64,000 nt of DNA from Sphingorhabdus profundilacus (GCF_009769755.1 NZ_SDWJ01000002.1:930001-994000); one strand, 5' to 3'. Numbered from the stretch's first letter, positions 36,555 to 45,204 are shown. Numbers and translations: made by a program. Notes: a model not told the origin generated them from the sequence alone.

Positions 36555-37178
36555 ATGACCAAGAAAGTTCTGCTGTTGCTCGCCGATGGCTTTGAACCGC
36601 TCGAAGCGGCAGGATTCACCGACGTATTCGGATGGGCCGCCCTGGACGGTTACGAACCGGTCGAACTGATCTCCGCCGGTTTCAAGCCGGTTTTGCGTGC
36701 GACCTTCGGTTTCTCGGTAATGCCGCACGCCCAGATTTCAGAGCTTGACCTGAATGACTTTGATGCACTTGCGGTCCCTGGCGGATTTGCCGGTGCAGGA
36801 TTTTACGACGAAGCCCTGTCCGAGCCCTTTCTCGACGTTATCAGGCACTTCGATGTGCAAGATCAGCCTATCGCCTCGGTATGTGTCGCATCAATCGCTT
36901 TGGGTGCTGCCGGTATCATCAACGGACGCCGGGCCACCATTTACCACCAGATTGGCGGCAAACGGAAAGGCCAGCTCGAACAATATGGGGCGCTGTTTGT
37001 CGATCAGGCGGTTGTTGACGATGGCGGAATTATAAGTTCCACTGGACCAGGAACCGCAATCGAAGTGGCGCTGCGCCTGCTCGCCAACCTTACTTCGCCA
37101 GAAAACGCCGCCCACATCCGCGCCAAAATGCGGGTGCCCGAACTCGACCAGAATTGGTTGCACCAACCACAAGTTTGA
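36555..37178 (+). CDS. DJ-1/PfpI-family protein, copy 1
   Basis: 207 residues. Family features are LLLADGFEPLEAAGFTDVF, with a Glu near 14, and the nucleophile elbow Cys110 in IASVCVASIALG. The C-terminal segment STGPGTAIEVALRLL is typical of the DJ-1 class. Such proteins deglycate or detoxify reactive carbonyls, or act as redox chaperones. It is 68 bp after the AhpD-like gene. The same-length paralogue at 42577 has Cys110 as well. Confidence 0.9.
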   Translation: MTKKVLLLLADGFEPLEAAGFTDVFGWAALDGYEPVELISAGFKPVLRATFGFSVMPHAQISELDLNDFDALAVPGGFAGAGFYDEALSEPFLDVIRHFDVQDQPIASVCVASIALGAAGIINGRRATIYHQIGGKRKGQLEQYGALFVDQAVVDDGGIISSTGPGTAIEVALRLLANLTSPENAAHIRAKMRVPELDQNWLHQPQV

Positions 37179-37213
37179 CGGAACCCGCCCCTTCATTTGA
37201 AACGAGAGATGCC

Positions 37214-39280
37214 ATGGACAGCAATGACGAAATCCCGACCGGTTCGCCCTTTCACAGCGGCGAAGTCGAACTGCAGCGCAAGCTGGGTGTCGCTGAACGG
37301 ATGGAGCAATTTGGCCGCCGTGTCATTCGCGATCATATGCCCGAACAGCATCGCGACTTTTTCGAACAATTGCCGTTTGTGGTCGCTGGCACAGTTGATA
37401 GCCAAGGCGATGTCTGGGCGACAGTGTTGGCAGGCGCGCCCGGCTTCATGCAATCCCCCGCCCCCCGGCAGCTCACCATAAATGTGCCATATGATCCAAG
37501 CGATCCCGCGATCACGGGTCGGAAAGAAGGCGATGCCATCGGCTTGCTGGGGATTGAACTACACTCGCGCCGCCGCAACCGGATGAACGGGAATATCGGT
37601 GCGGTTTCGGAAAGTGGATTTACCGTCGAAGTGGAACATAGCTTCGGCAATTGCCCGCAATATATCCAGACCCGTAACTGGCACGCGCTTTCGCCGGAAG
37701 ACCAAGCAACGCCAGCGACTGAACAGCTAACCGCTTTCGATGATGATGCCCGTGCCGCGATTTCAGCAGCCGACACTTTTTTCGTCGCATCCTATATTGA
37801 TCTGGAAGATGGCCGCCGTCAGGTTGATGCTTCCCACCGCGGAGGTAAGCCAGGCTTTGTCCGCATCGGCGACGGTGATGTGCTCACAATTCCCGACTTT
37901 GCCGGGAATCTGCATTTCAACACATTGGGCAATTTTCTCCGCAACCCGCGCGCTGGACTGGTCTTTATCGACTTCAGCAATGGCGATATGTTGCATATGA
38001 CGGGCAGCGCAGAAGTCATTTTGGAGTCTCCCGACATCTCGGCCTTTCAGGGTGCGGAGCGGCTGTGGACTTTTACGCCGCAAAAGATCGTCCGACGGAA
38101 AGCTGCATTCCCCTTGCGTTTCGACTTTCTGGATTGGTCGCCAAATTCGCTGATGACCGGCGACTGGGATCAAGCCGGGCAACGCCGGAAGGCGGCCGAG
38201 CAGGGATCGACATGGCGTCCGCTGAAGGTGAGCAAGATCGTCGATGAGAGCAGCGTGATCCGTTCCTTCTATCTGGAACCCGTCGACGATGCCGGGTTGA
38301 TAGCCAATCTGGCCGGTCAACATTTACCCATCCGCGTCCAACCCGATCCCGATGCACCGGCAGTCATCCGCACCTACACTCTTTCTTCGGCGCCTTCTGA
38401 TGGAACCTATCGGATCAGCGTGAAGAAGGAAGGCCTGGTTTCCAGCTATCTGCACGACCAGGTGACGGTCGGAAGCATCATCGATGCGCGTCCCCCCGCC
38501 GGCAATTTCACCATCGATGCTGGTGAGCGCCGTCCCGCGGTTCTCATGGCCGCAGGCGTCGGCATCACACCGATGTTGGCGATGCTCCGCCATATTGTTT
38601 ATGAAGGTTTACGCACGCGCCATATCCGGCCCACAATCTTTTTCTATGCCGCACGCAATAAAGCGGAGCGTGCCTTTGACGATGAACTCGGTTCGCTCAT
38701 AACAGCCGCTGGCGGTGCGGTGCGCGTCATCCGTTTGCTGGAAGATGGAGAAGGCGCAGAGCAGGGAATGGATTTTGAGGTCCTCGGCCGGGTCGACATG
38801 GACTTGCTGCGTGCAGCGCTTGGTTTCGACGATTACGACTTTCTGATGTGCGGTCCTCCGCCCTTCATGCAAGCGATTTACAATGGGTTGCGCGGACTGA
38901 ACGTCACCGACCATCGGATCCATGCCGAAGCGTTCGCACCCGCGTCACTGAAACGCCAGGTCGAAACCACGCCCGGCGTCCAATTGGCCCCAGCGGCAAT
39001 AAAGCCGGTCGCAGTGGCCTTTGCGGCCTCTGGCAAGGAAGCACGTTGGGCACCGGAGAGCGGGAGCTTGCTGGACCTCGCGGAATCACGCGGACTGACG
39101 CCGGAATTCAGCTGTCGGGGTGGAAGTTGCGGTACCTGCCGGACCAAGATCCTCGCAGGCGCGGTGACCTATGCCGAACAACCTGCATTCCAGACGGAAA
39201 GCGATGAGGCGTTAATCTGTTGCGCCGTTCCTGCCGCCGAAAATGGCGATGGGCCGGCACGACTAATACTCGAAATCTGA
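37214..39280 (+). CDS. Three-domain oxidoreductase: PNPOx-like flavin domain + FAD/NAD(P) reductase + 2Fe-2S ferredoxin
   Basis: 688 residues from ATG 37214 (an upstream in-frame ATG is rejected). The N-terminal PNPOx-like split-barrel domain (about 30-330) includes LPFVVAGTVDSQGDVWATVLAG and GNLHFNTLGNFLRNPRAGL. A ferredoxin-reductase region follows with RTYTLSSAPSDGTYRISVK (FAD), GVGITPMLAML (NAD) and DFLMCGPPPFMQ. The last 90 residues are a plant-type 2Fe-2S domain with CRGGSCGTCRTK and a fourth Cys near the end. It could reduce an unknown electron acceptor or flavin-bound substrate. Confidence 0.9.
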   Translation: MDSNDEIPTGSPFHSGEVELQRKLGVAERMEQFGRRVIRDHMPEQHRDFFEQLPFVVAGTVDSQGDVWATVLAGAPGFMQSPAPRQLTINVPYDPSDPAITGRKEGDAIGLLGIELHSRRRNRMNGNIGAVSESGFTVEVEHSFGNCPQYIQTRNWHALSPEDQATPATEQLTAFDDDARAAISAADTFFVASYIDLEDGRRQVDASHRGGKPGFVRIGDGDVLTIPDFAGNLHFNTLGNFLRNPRAGLVFIDFSNGDMLHMTGSAEVILESPDISAFQGAERLWTFTPQKIVRRKAAFPLRFDFLDWSPNSLMTGDWDQAGQRRKAAEQGSTWRPLKVSKIVDESSVIRSFYLEPVDDAGLIANLAGQHLPIRVQPDPDAPAVIRTYTLSSAPSDGTYRISVKKEGLVSSYLHDQVTVGSIIDARPPAGNFTIDAGERRPAVLMAAGVGITPMLAMLRHIVYEGLRTRHIRPTIFFYAARNKAERAFDDELGSLITAAGGAVRVIRLLEDGEGAEQGMDFEVLGRVDMDLLRAALGFDDYDFLMCGPPPFMQAIYNGLRGLNVTDHRIHAEAFAPASLKRQVETTPGVQLAPAAIKPVAVAFAASGKEARWAPESGSLLDLAESRGLTPEFSCRGGSCGTCRTKILAGAVTYAEQPAFQTESDEALICCAVPAAENGDGPARLILEI

Positions 39281-39307
39281 AACCCCCGAATTCAAAGGAT
39301 ATTTAAC

Positions 39308-40327
39308 ATGGCACTACATCAGCAATACGCGCTTGTGCGCAGCGAAGCGGGGTTTAATCTTGAACAGCAAAGTCAGGAATTGGGTGCGCTGCACCCTCGC
39401 CAACTACGAATAAAGGTTAAGGCTGCCAGCCTGAACTATCGGGATTTGCTCACCTTCAATGACCCAGCCGGGAGCAAAGACGGACTTGTACCTCTTTCAG
39501 ATGCGGCTGGGGAGGTTGTTGAAATTGGCTCAAAGGTCCGCAAATGGAAAATCGGTGACCGCGTAAGCCCGGGCTTTTTCCCGGCTTGGACCGACGGGGC
39601 ATTCTCACAAAGCCACCTATCCAACGCGCTTGGCGGAGGGCAGACGGACGGCGTGCTGAGTGAATTTATAACGGCCGACGAAGCGGCAGTCGTTGCTATT
39701 CCAGACCATTTGGGATTCCACGAAGCAGCCGCGCTCCCTTGTGCAGGTGTAACAGCATGGCATGCCTTGTTCGAGCGAGGCAAAATCCAGCCAGAACAGA
39801 CCCTTTTGGTTCAAGGCACCGGCGGCGTTGCCCTGCTGGGTTTGCAACTGGCCACGGCAATCGGGGCACGGGTTATTGTCATTTCCTCTTCCGACGAAAA
39901 ACTGGCGAGAGCAAAGGCCCTTGGTGCGTGGCAGACAATCAACTACAAGAGCCAACCCGATTGGGATCAGGTCGCCCTTGAGCTAACCGACGATCGCGGA
40001 GTTGACCATATTCTCGAACTTGGCGGGCCTTCGACCTATGACCGGTCTATCGCCGCAATCGCACCTGGAGGGCAAATAGCGCAAATCGGTGTTCTATCCG
40101 GTTTTGGTTCGCGTCCGGACATGACACCGCTCCAGTTCAAGAACGCCGCGGTGAACGGAATCTGTGTTGGCTCGGTCGCACATTATGCGAATTTGAATCG
40201 GTTTCTCAGGAAGCGCAGGATCCATCCGGTTATCGATGCCGATATTCCTTTCGACAACGCAGGCACGGCTTACGAAATGCTGCGTTCTGCTGGACATTTT
40301 GGGAAAATCACCATCTCTGTTGGGTGA
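39308..40327 (+). CDS. Zinc-independent MDR alcohol dehydrogenase/quinone oxidoreductase
   Basis: 339 residues of the medium-chain dehydrogenase superfamily: YRDLLTFNDPAG, SDAAGEVVEIG, PCAGVTAWHALF and the Rossmann VQGTGGVALLGLQLA. It lacks the structural zinc cysteines. An NAD(P)H-dependent reductase of quinones or enones is the best guess. 27 bp after the preceding oxidoreductase, so probably the same transcript. Confidence 0.9.
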   Translation: MALHQQYALVRSEAGFNLEQQSQELGALHPRQLRIKVKAASLNYRDLLTFNDPAGSKDGLVPLSDAAGEVVEIGSKVRKWKIGDRVSPGFFPAWTDGAFSQSHLSNALGGGQTDGVLSEFITADEAAVVAIPDHLGFHEAAALPCAGVTAWHALFERGKIQPEQTLLVQGTGGVALLGLQLATAIGARVIVISSSDEKLARAKALGAWQTINYKSQPDWDQVALELTDDRGVDHILELGGPSTYDRSIAAIAPGGQIAQIGVLSGFGSRPDMTPLQFKNAAVNGICVGSVAHYANLNRFLRKRRIHPVIDADIPFDNAGTAYEMLRSAGHFGKITISVG

Positions 40328-40345
40328 AAATTACGGCACTCAATA

Positions 40346-40362
40346 ATTGCATATATCGGAAT
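40346..40362. promoter_or_regulatory. LysR-type operator, site 2 (imperfect)
   Basis: ATTGC ATATATC GGAAT, one mismatch from the dyad of site 1 and the same N7 spacing, ahead of the DUF1348 gene. It keeps the T-N11-A of the LysR box. Confidence 0.5.
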
Positions 40363-40594
40363 AGTGAGTTCAATATTTCAACGGTTCTTTCATTTACCGA
40401 TTTGCACCATAAGGGCTTCAGACAGTGAATATACTGCCGCTTCAAATGGAGAAACCCAATGATTTTGCTCATCACCGACTTTGATTACATTCGGACCATC
40501 GCCTGCTTGGCTTGATCCGATGAGCGGACGGCGCGCCCCTCCCCACCCCCTCCTGTGCGCCGTCCGCTACCTTTTCCAACCAAAGGAATTATCC

Positions 40595-41059
40595 ATGTCA
40601 CGTCCCCCGCTTCCCCCTTTCACCCAACAAACTGCAGCCGAAAAAGTGCGTCTTGCCGAAGACGGCTGGAACAGTCGGGATCCCGCTCGCGTTGCATTGG
40701 CGTACACCGCAGACAGCGCGTGGAGAAACCGCGCGGATTTTCTGAATGGTCGCGAAGCGATTGAAGCTTTCCTGACCCGCAAATGGTCGCGCGAACTGGA
40801 TTACCGGCTGGTCAAAGAATTATGGGCCCATGACGGCAACCGCATCGCGGTCCGCTTTGCCTATGAGTATCGTGACGACAGCGGCAGCTGGTTTCGGGCC
40901 TATGGCAACGAGAATTGGGAGTTTGATGCCGATGGCCTGATGCGTCGGCGCATTGCCAGCATCAACGAGCATCCGATTTCGGAAGGCGAGCGCAAATTCC
41001 ACTGGCTGCTTGGCCGTCGCCCCGATGACCATCCCGGTCTCTCGGAATTAGGATTTTAG
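40595..41059 (+). CDS. DUF1348/SnoaL-like (NTF2 fold) protein
   Basis: 154 residues from ATG 40595, preceded by AAAGGA; the longer frame starts in non-coding sequence. The segments [33 protein letters not shown] and [20 protein letters not shown] are typical for DUF1348. The function is unknown; the fold is an NTF2-like barrel. It begins the block behind operator site 2. Confidence 0.9.
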   Translation: MSRPPLPPFTQQTAAEKVRLAEDGWNSRDPARVALAYTADSAWRNRADFLNGREAIEAFLTRKWSRELDYRLVKELWAHDGNRIAVRFAYEYRDDSGSWFRAYGNENWEFDADGLMRRRIASINEHPISEGERKFHWLLGRRPDDHPGLSELGF

Positions 41060-41079
41060 AAAAAAGGATCGTTTCGAAA

Positions 41080-41397
41080 ATGGCCAAATTTGTTCAAAAT
41101 GTCGGAAACTACAGGGCTGAAAGTGCCTGGGGCGCGATGGATCTTGTAGAAATTGACGGAGTCAGCGTCAAACTGCATTGGACCGACAAGCCATATAAGT
41201 GGCACGAAAATGACGGTGCTGAAGCTTTTGTTGTACTGAACGGCGAAGTTGACATGCATTATATGGTCGACGGGTTAGAGCGCGTTGTGACGCTTGGGGC
41301 ATCCGACATCTTCATTGCAGACATTGGCGACCGGCATGTCGCGCGACCTCGCGGCGAGGCCCGAATTTTGGTCGTAGAGCGAAATGGTTCTGAATGA
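41080..41397 (+). CDS. Small cupin-domain protein
   Basis: 105 residues, one cupin barrel. Two His-type metal segments are visible: KWHENDGAEAFVVLNGEV and IADIGDRHVARPRGEA. Likely a metal-binding cytoplasmic protein; function not known. 20 bp after the DUF1348 gene with AAAAGGA as ribosome site. Confidence 0.82.
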   Translation: MAKFVQNVGNYRAESAWGAMDLVEIDGVSVKLHWTDKPYKWHENDGAEAFVVLNGEVDMHYMVDGLERVVTLGASDIFIADIGDRHVARPRGEARILVVERNGSE

Positions 41398-41491
41398 GTT
41401 CAGAAATAGCGGCAGCTTTCATCGGCTTGACTGCGATTTACGCATCCCGGCCAGAGCGATCTCTGCCCTTGGAAAAGACAGGAAACCAACT

Positions 41492-41737
41492 ATGCGAATG
41501 AATGCCCATTGCCTAAGCAAGGATCTGCGTTGGCAACGACGCTACTTCTTTTCCTGGATTGCCCTTGTCTTTTATGGCTGCGCGGCATTTTCTCTGGGCG
41601 AGACCGGCGCGCTTGCCATTACCGCCCAAGGCCTCTTTTTCCTTGCCGCTTTCTCGGTCATCCTGTGGCCGCTCTGCGCCTCGTTTCAGGTTCAATGCGA
41701 CCGTTATGGGAACCCTAAAGAGGGTCGCAACCCATGA
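41492..41737 (+). CDS. Small two-span membrane protein
   Basis: 81 residues from ATG 41492, which follows CAGGAAACC; an earlier in-frame start overlaps the cupin gene. Two hydrophobic segments (FFSWIALVFYGCAAFSL and LFFLAAFSVILWPLCASF) suggest an inner membrane hairpin. Family not recognised. Its TGA overlaps the start of the next gene. Confidence 0.65.
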   Translation: MRMNAHCLSKDLRWQRRYFFSWIALVFYGCAAFSLGETGALAITAQGLFFLAAFSVILWPLCASFQVQCDRYGNPKEGRNP

Positions 41738-42099
41738 TGGACGTATTTACCAGCCCCACCCCCAATGGCATTAAAGTGCCGATCGCTATGGAAGAACTGG
41801 GGATCGCTTATCGCTTCCACCGGGTCGACCTTAGCCGGGGTGGGGCGTCAGTACCGGAACTGCGTGCGATCAATCTGAATGCCAAAATTCCCGCCATTGT
41901 CGACAAGCTTGCCACGGCAGAATGGTTGAATGGCGAAAATAATTCGATTGCCGAAATTGTCCATTTTGCATGGCTCAGGTCGGCAAGCTACGCCAGCCTA
42001 ACTCTTCCCCACTACAGCCACTTAAAGACATGGGTAGCCGGATCGAACGATGCCAGACCTGAAATCTTAACTGAAACGTCATGCCAAAAAGATTTCTAA
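41734..42099 (+). pseudogene. Internally deleted glutathione S-transferase
   Basis: 121 residues. Residues 1-57 are a GST N-terminal domain (FTSPTPNGIKVPIAMEELG and NAKIPAIVD), then the frame jumps to a C-terminal piece (NSIAEIVHFAWLRSASYA). About 80-100 residues of the usual 210 are missing, including the end of the thioredoxin-like domain. The frame is still open, so it may be a recent in-frame deletion; no activity is expected. It shares an ATGA overlap with the upstream gene. Confidence 0.7.
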
Positions 42100-42470
42100 C
42101 TGAACGCCTGAAGCTGCACATTGAACTTGCGCTGGATCGGGACTGCACCTGCAAGAAAACGCTCGCACGACTGGACAGGCGCGCCGACCGGCTTGGCCTG
42201 ACCGGCGCTGAAGTGGATGCCGCTCGGGACTTGCACAGTTTCGACATACGCATTGCCGCCGCAATAGATTTTGCCTGCGCTCTTGGTTCAGATGAACCAG
42301 TGCGCATTCACGCAGCCGTCGTCCGCGCGCTGATGGTTGGCTACAATATGCTTGAACTTAAGGAAGTCGCCAAACTCGCCTATGCCCGGGATTTAGGTAT
42401 GGCGAAGCCAAAGGACCTGGAAATAAATCCGGAATTGCTTAGAAATTTAGCCCCGCACCAGCAACAATAG
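42081..42470 (+). CDS. 129-residue protein of unknown function, possibly AhpD-fold
   Basis: All-helical, with DCTCKKTLARLDRRADRLG, GAEVDAARDLHSFDIRIAAAIDFA and GYNMLELKEVAKLAYARDLG. The size and the GAEVDAAR...AAAIDFA pattern are reminiscent of carboxymuconolactone decarboxylase-like helical bundles, but the CxxC of AhpD is replaced by CxC. Overlaps the GST remnant by 19 bp. Confidence 0.5.
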   Translation: MPKRFLTERLKLHIELALDRDCTCKKTLARLDRRADRLGLTGAEVDAARDLHSFDIRIAAAIDFACALGSDEPVRIHAAVVRALMVGYNMLELKEVAKLAYARDLGMAKPKDLEINPELLRNLAPHQQQ

Positions 42471-42576
42471 ACTGCCGCGTTTCGTCCAAAAATGATCGCC
42501 CGTCATCGCAATGACTTCCTAATCGTGCTACCGCGCTCAGAGACCTGAACGGGTCTGACCGAACGGGGGTAGGTCA

Positions 42577-43200
42577 ATGCGAAAACGGGTGCTGATTTTA
42601 TTGGCCAATGGCTTTGAGGTCATGGAGGCTGGTTGTTTTACGGAAGTCTTTGGTTGGGCAAATATCTATGGTGACTCCCCATTTGACCAACTGTCTGTTG
42701 GCTTAGTAAGTCCCATTAAAACGACCTTCGGATTTGATGTTCTTCCCGAAAAGCTGTTGGCCGAAATCAATCCCGATGATTTTGATGCCTTAGTGATACC
42801 AGGTGGCTTCGAGGATGCAGGCTTTTATAAAGAGGCGCTGTCCGAACCATTTCTCGATATCATTCGCAACTTCGATAACCGGCAGGCACCGATAGCCGCA
42901 GTTTGCGTAGCTTCGATTGCGCTGGCGGCCGCCGGCATTCTCACGGGGAAAGAAGCAACCGTTTACCACCAACCGGGCGGTAAACGCAAAGCAGAGTTGG
43001 AGAGCTATGGAGCTGTCTTTGTCGACAAACCTCTCGTGATAGATGGCCATGTAATGAGTTCAACCGGGCCCGGAACTGGCATCGAGCTGGCTTTGAAGTT
43101 GCTGGAGATTCTGACGACAGCCGAATTTGCGGACGAAATACGGCAACGGATGCGGATTCCTAGCCCAACCCTTGCGTGGTATAAGACAGCTCAGGTTTGA
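42577..43200 (+). CDS. DJ-1/PfpI-family protein, copy 2
   Basis: 207 residues, same length as copy 1 at 36555, with clear alignment throughout (LLANGFEVMEAGCFTEVFG, AAVCVASIALAAAGIL). Nucleophile Cys110 and the GGF and STGPGTGIE segments are conserved. The copies are not recent duplicates because many positions differ. It lies 106 bp after the 129-residue gene. Confidence 0.88.
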   Translation: MRKRVLILLANGFEVMEAGCFTEVFGWANIYGDSPFDQLSVGLVSPIKTTFGFDVLPEKLLAEINPDDFDALVIPGGFEDAGFYKEALSEPFLDIIRNFDNRQAPIAAVCVASIALAAAGILTGKEATVYHQPGGKRKAELESYGAVFVDKPLVIDGHVMSSTGPGTGIELALKLLEILTTAEFADEIRQRMRIPSPTLAWYKTAQV

Positions 43201-43285
43201 TCGCTGACGTAACTCAATCCCAATTTCAAGAGAACAGACTCCTATTCCCATGGGCTAATCAACCTCCACTTAGGGGTTTAAGATT

Positions 43286-43302
43286 ATTCCATTAATCGGA
43301 AT
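43286..43302. promoter_or_regulatory. LysR-type operator, site 3 (ATTCC-N7-GGAAT)
   Basis: ATTCC ATTAATC GGAAT; with its flanks it is TATTCC-N7-GGAATA, identical in arms and spacing to site 1. It lies 131 bp before the P460 start. Confidence 0.7.
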
Positions 43303-43432
43303 ACATCATTTCTGATTAAAATGATTAACAGCAAATATTACAACTATTAATCTGTGCGCCTCTGGACCAACTCAATTGGAAACGAGCGGCTCGTCGCTGT
43401 TCATTGCTGAATTTGAAAATAGGAAAAACATC

Positions 43433-44014
43433 TTGAAACATTATTCGACTGTTATAGGCGCCGTCGCTCTAATCATCACAGGGATCGGGGCTTTCGCGGC
43501 GACCAGTGCCAAGCCAGACGCTGCGGCGCAATACACAGCATCAGGAGAGTTGATTTTTCCCGCAAACTACCGGGAATGGGTGTTCCTTACTTCGGGCGTG
43601 AATATGACTTACAGCGATCAGCCCAGCGGCATGGATCATGATATGGTCGATAATGTCTTCGTGGACCCGCAATCTTGGCAGGAATTCAAGAAGACGGGCC
43701 GGTGGCGCGACGGCACCGTGATGATCAAAGAGCCTCGTATGGGAGCGCGAGAAGGTTCGATTAGCAAGGGTGGCACGTTTCAAACCGAGGAATTGTTCGG
43801 CCTTGAAGTCCATGTAAAGGATTCCAAGCGCTTCAAGGACGGATGGGCGTTCTTCGTTCATAGTGGGCAGGAACCAGCCGAAGCGATCCCTGCGGATGCC
43901 GAGTGCTACTCGTGCCATAAAGCAAATGGCGCTGTCGACACAACTTTCGTACAATTCTATCCAACGGCAAAGCCTTTAGCGGAGAAGGCTGGAACCTTCG
44001 ACGCCTCCAAGTAG
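43433..44014 (+). CDS. Cytochrome P460-family periplasmic haem protein
   Basis: 193 residues from the TTG at 43433, chosen because AGGA lies 8 nt before it and it yields a clean signal peptide (VIGAVALIITGIGAFAATS); another TTG at 43376 is possible. Mature features: ELIFPANYREWVFLTSG, DGTVMIKE and the haem c site CYSCH at 158-162 with KANGAVDTTFVQFYPT after it. P460 proteins oxidise hydroxylamine or act as c'-type NO-binding cytochromes. No partner oxidase is nearby. It has its own dyad operator (site 3). Confidence 0.88.
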   Translation: MKHYSTVIGAVALIITGIGAFAATSAKPDAAAQYTASGELIFPANYREWVFLTSGVNMTYSDQPSGMDHDMVDNVFVDPQSWQEFKKTGRWRDGTVMIKEPRMGAREGSISKGGTFQTEELFGLEVHVKDSKRFKDGWAFFVHSGQEPAEAIPADAECYSCHKANGAVDTTFVQFYPTAKPLAEKAGTFDASK

Positions 44015-44452
44015 CAGGCTGTGCAGTGCCGCGCGCTTGCGAGCCAGGTGGGAGTTTCCCCTGTTGCAACGACACGCGGCCTGTGTGGAGGGCGTAAAAG
44101 CCGGATCGGGTGAGAGTTAGCTGAACAAAAGGCAAATATTAGAGACAAGTTTCAATTGATGGAAAGTCCGGAAAGTTAGCGGGGCCGGAACAAGAAGCTA
44201 TGTCCGCTTTGTTGTCGTGTCCTGATAGTCCGGTTTCGGTGTATCTTTCCGATTAGCTGACGTTTGACTGGCAGCGCGAACGTCGCCGGTGGATGGGTTA
44301 GTCGAGTTTGAGTCCGCCTAATAGGCACGATTAGGATCAGCATATACGTCCGAAAGCTAAGACTTCTTTTGTATTCCGCCAAACTCACGCGGAACGAACC
44401 AAGCATGGCTCATTTAGTAGCACCGGGGCGCATCAGCGACATGTCTCTTACT
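44015..44452. other. Gap between the P460 gene and the res-like sites
   Basis: About 440 bp with no convincing gene; the minus-strand frame at 44176-44406 has no ribosome site. The right end runs into the TGTCTC repeat block. Confidence 0.4.
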
Positions 44453-44570
44453 TGTCTCAATTCAGTATACCCTCCCGGCGCAGTGACATGAGACACCCAA
44501 ACTGTCTCAATAGACTTGACTCCGCAATTTTGGGACACCATAGCTCAATGGTCTAAACTCATATGAGACA
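44442..44570. promoter_or_regulatory. res-like site upstream of the serine resolvase
   Basis: At least five TGTCTC/GAGACA half-sites: 44442 (TGTCTC), 44453 (TGTCTCA), 44489 (TGAGACA), 44503 (TGTCTCA) and 44564 (TGAGACA), plus a near copy TGGGACA at 44531. They are paired head-to-head over 128 bp, ending at the resolvase ribosome site. The half-sites begin TGTC as in Tn3/gamma-delta res sites. The last one overlaps the promoter/leader, which suggests autoregulation. Confidence 0.65.
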
Positions 44571-44579
44571 GGGGATGGT

Positions 44580-45125
44580 ATGCTGATAGGTTATGCACGA
44601 GTTAGCTCGGTTGGTCAGTCTTTGGAGGTGCAGCTTGATGCTCTTCGCGAAGCTGGTTGTGAGAAGGTTTTCGCTGAGAAGAAAAGTGGAACGAGCACAT
44701 CAGGTCGCGACGCTCTTGCTGAAGCGCTCGATTTCGTCAGAGACAGTTCTGACACGCTGGTTGTTACTCGGTTAGATCGCTTAGCTCGGTCAGCAGGTGA
44801 CCTCCACGCTATCGTTGCTAAACTCTCGCACAAAGGTGTTGGGTTCAAGTGTCTGCAACAAGGCGGGATGGATACTTCCACCTCAACCGGCAAGCTGTTG
44901 CTTGGCGTGTTAGCATCAATCGCAGAGTTCGAAACCGACATCCGAAAAGAGCGTCAGCGTGAAGGAATTGATAAGGCTAAAGCTAACGGAGTTTATAAGG
45001 GCCGAAAGCCTTCTGTAGACACCGCTACGGTACGTGCACTGCATTCCGAGGGTATCGGGGCCAGCAGCATCGCAAAGCGCTTGGGGATAGGCAGGGCGAG
45101 CGTATACAGGGCATTGGGTGCTTGA
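44580..45125 (+). CDS. Serine recombinase (resolvase/invertase family)
   Basis: 181 residues. N-terminal catalytic domain: IGYARVSSVGQSLEVQ (nucleophile Ser9), EKKSGTSTSGR and VVTRLDRLARSAGDL, then LLLGVLASIAEFETDIRKERQREGI, and a C-terminal helix-turn-helix SIAKRLGIGRASVYRAL. The typical size and domain order of small resolvases. It would act on the res-like sites just upstream. Confidence 0.94.
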   Translation: MLIGYARVSSVGQSLEVQLDALREAGCEKVFAEKKSGTSTSGRDALAEALDFVRDSSDTLVVTRLDRLARSAGDLHAIVAKLSHKGVGFKCLQQGGMDTSTSTGKLLLGVLASIAEFETDIRKERQREGIDKAKANGVYKGRKPSVDTATVRALHSEGIGASSIAKRLGIGRASVYRALGA

Positions 45126-45204
45126 CGAAAGGAATGCCCTCAACAGGTTGCAACGTTGCTTGTATAATATCGCTACAAGCACGACCTTACCATCTGCACC
45201 TTAA

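Noticed and set aside
43376-43432. Longer P460 start at TTG 43376
   Set aside because: It lacks a ribosome site and would put polar residues before the signal peptide; the TTG at 43433 fits better.
44176-44406. 76-residue minus-strand frame between P460 and the resolvase
   Set aside because: No ribosome site and Arg-rich composition typical of chance frames.
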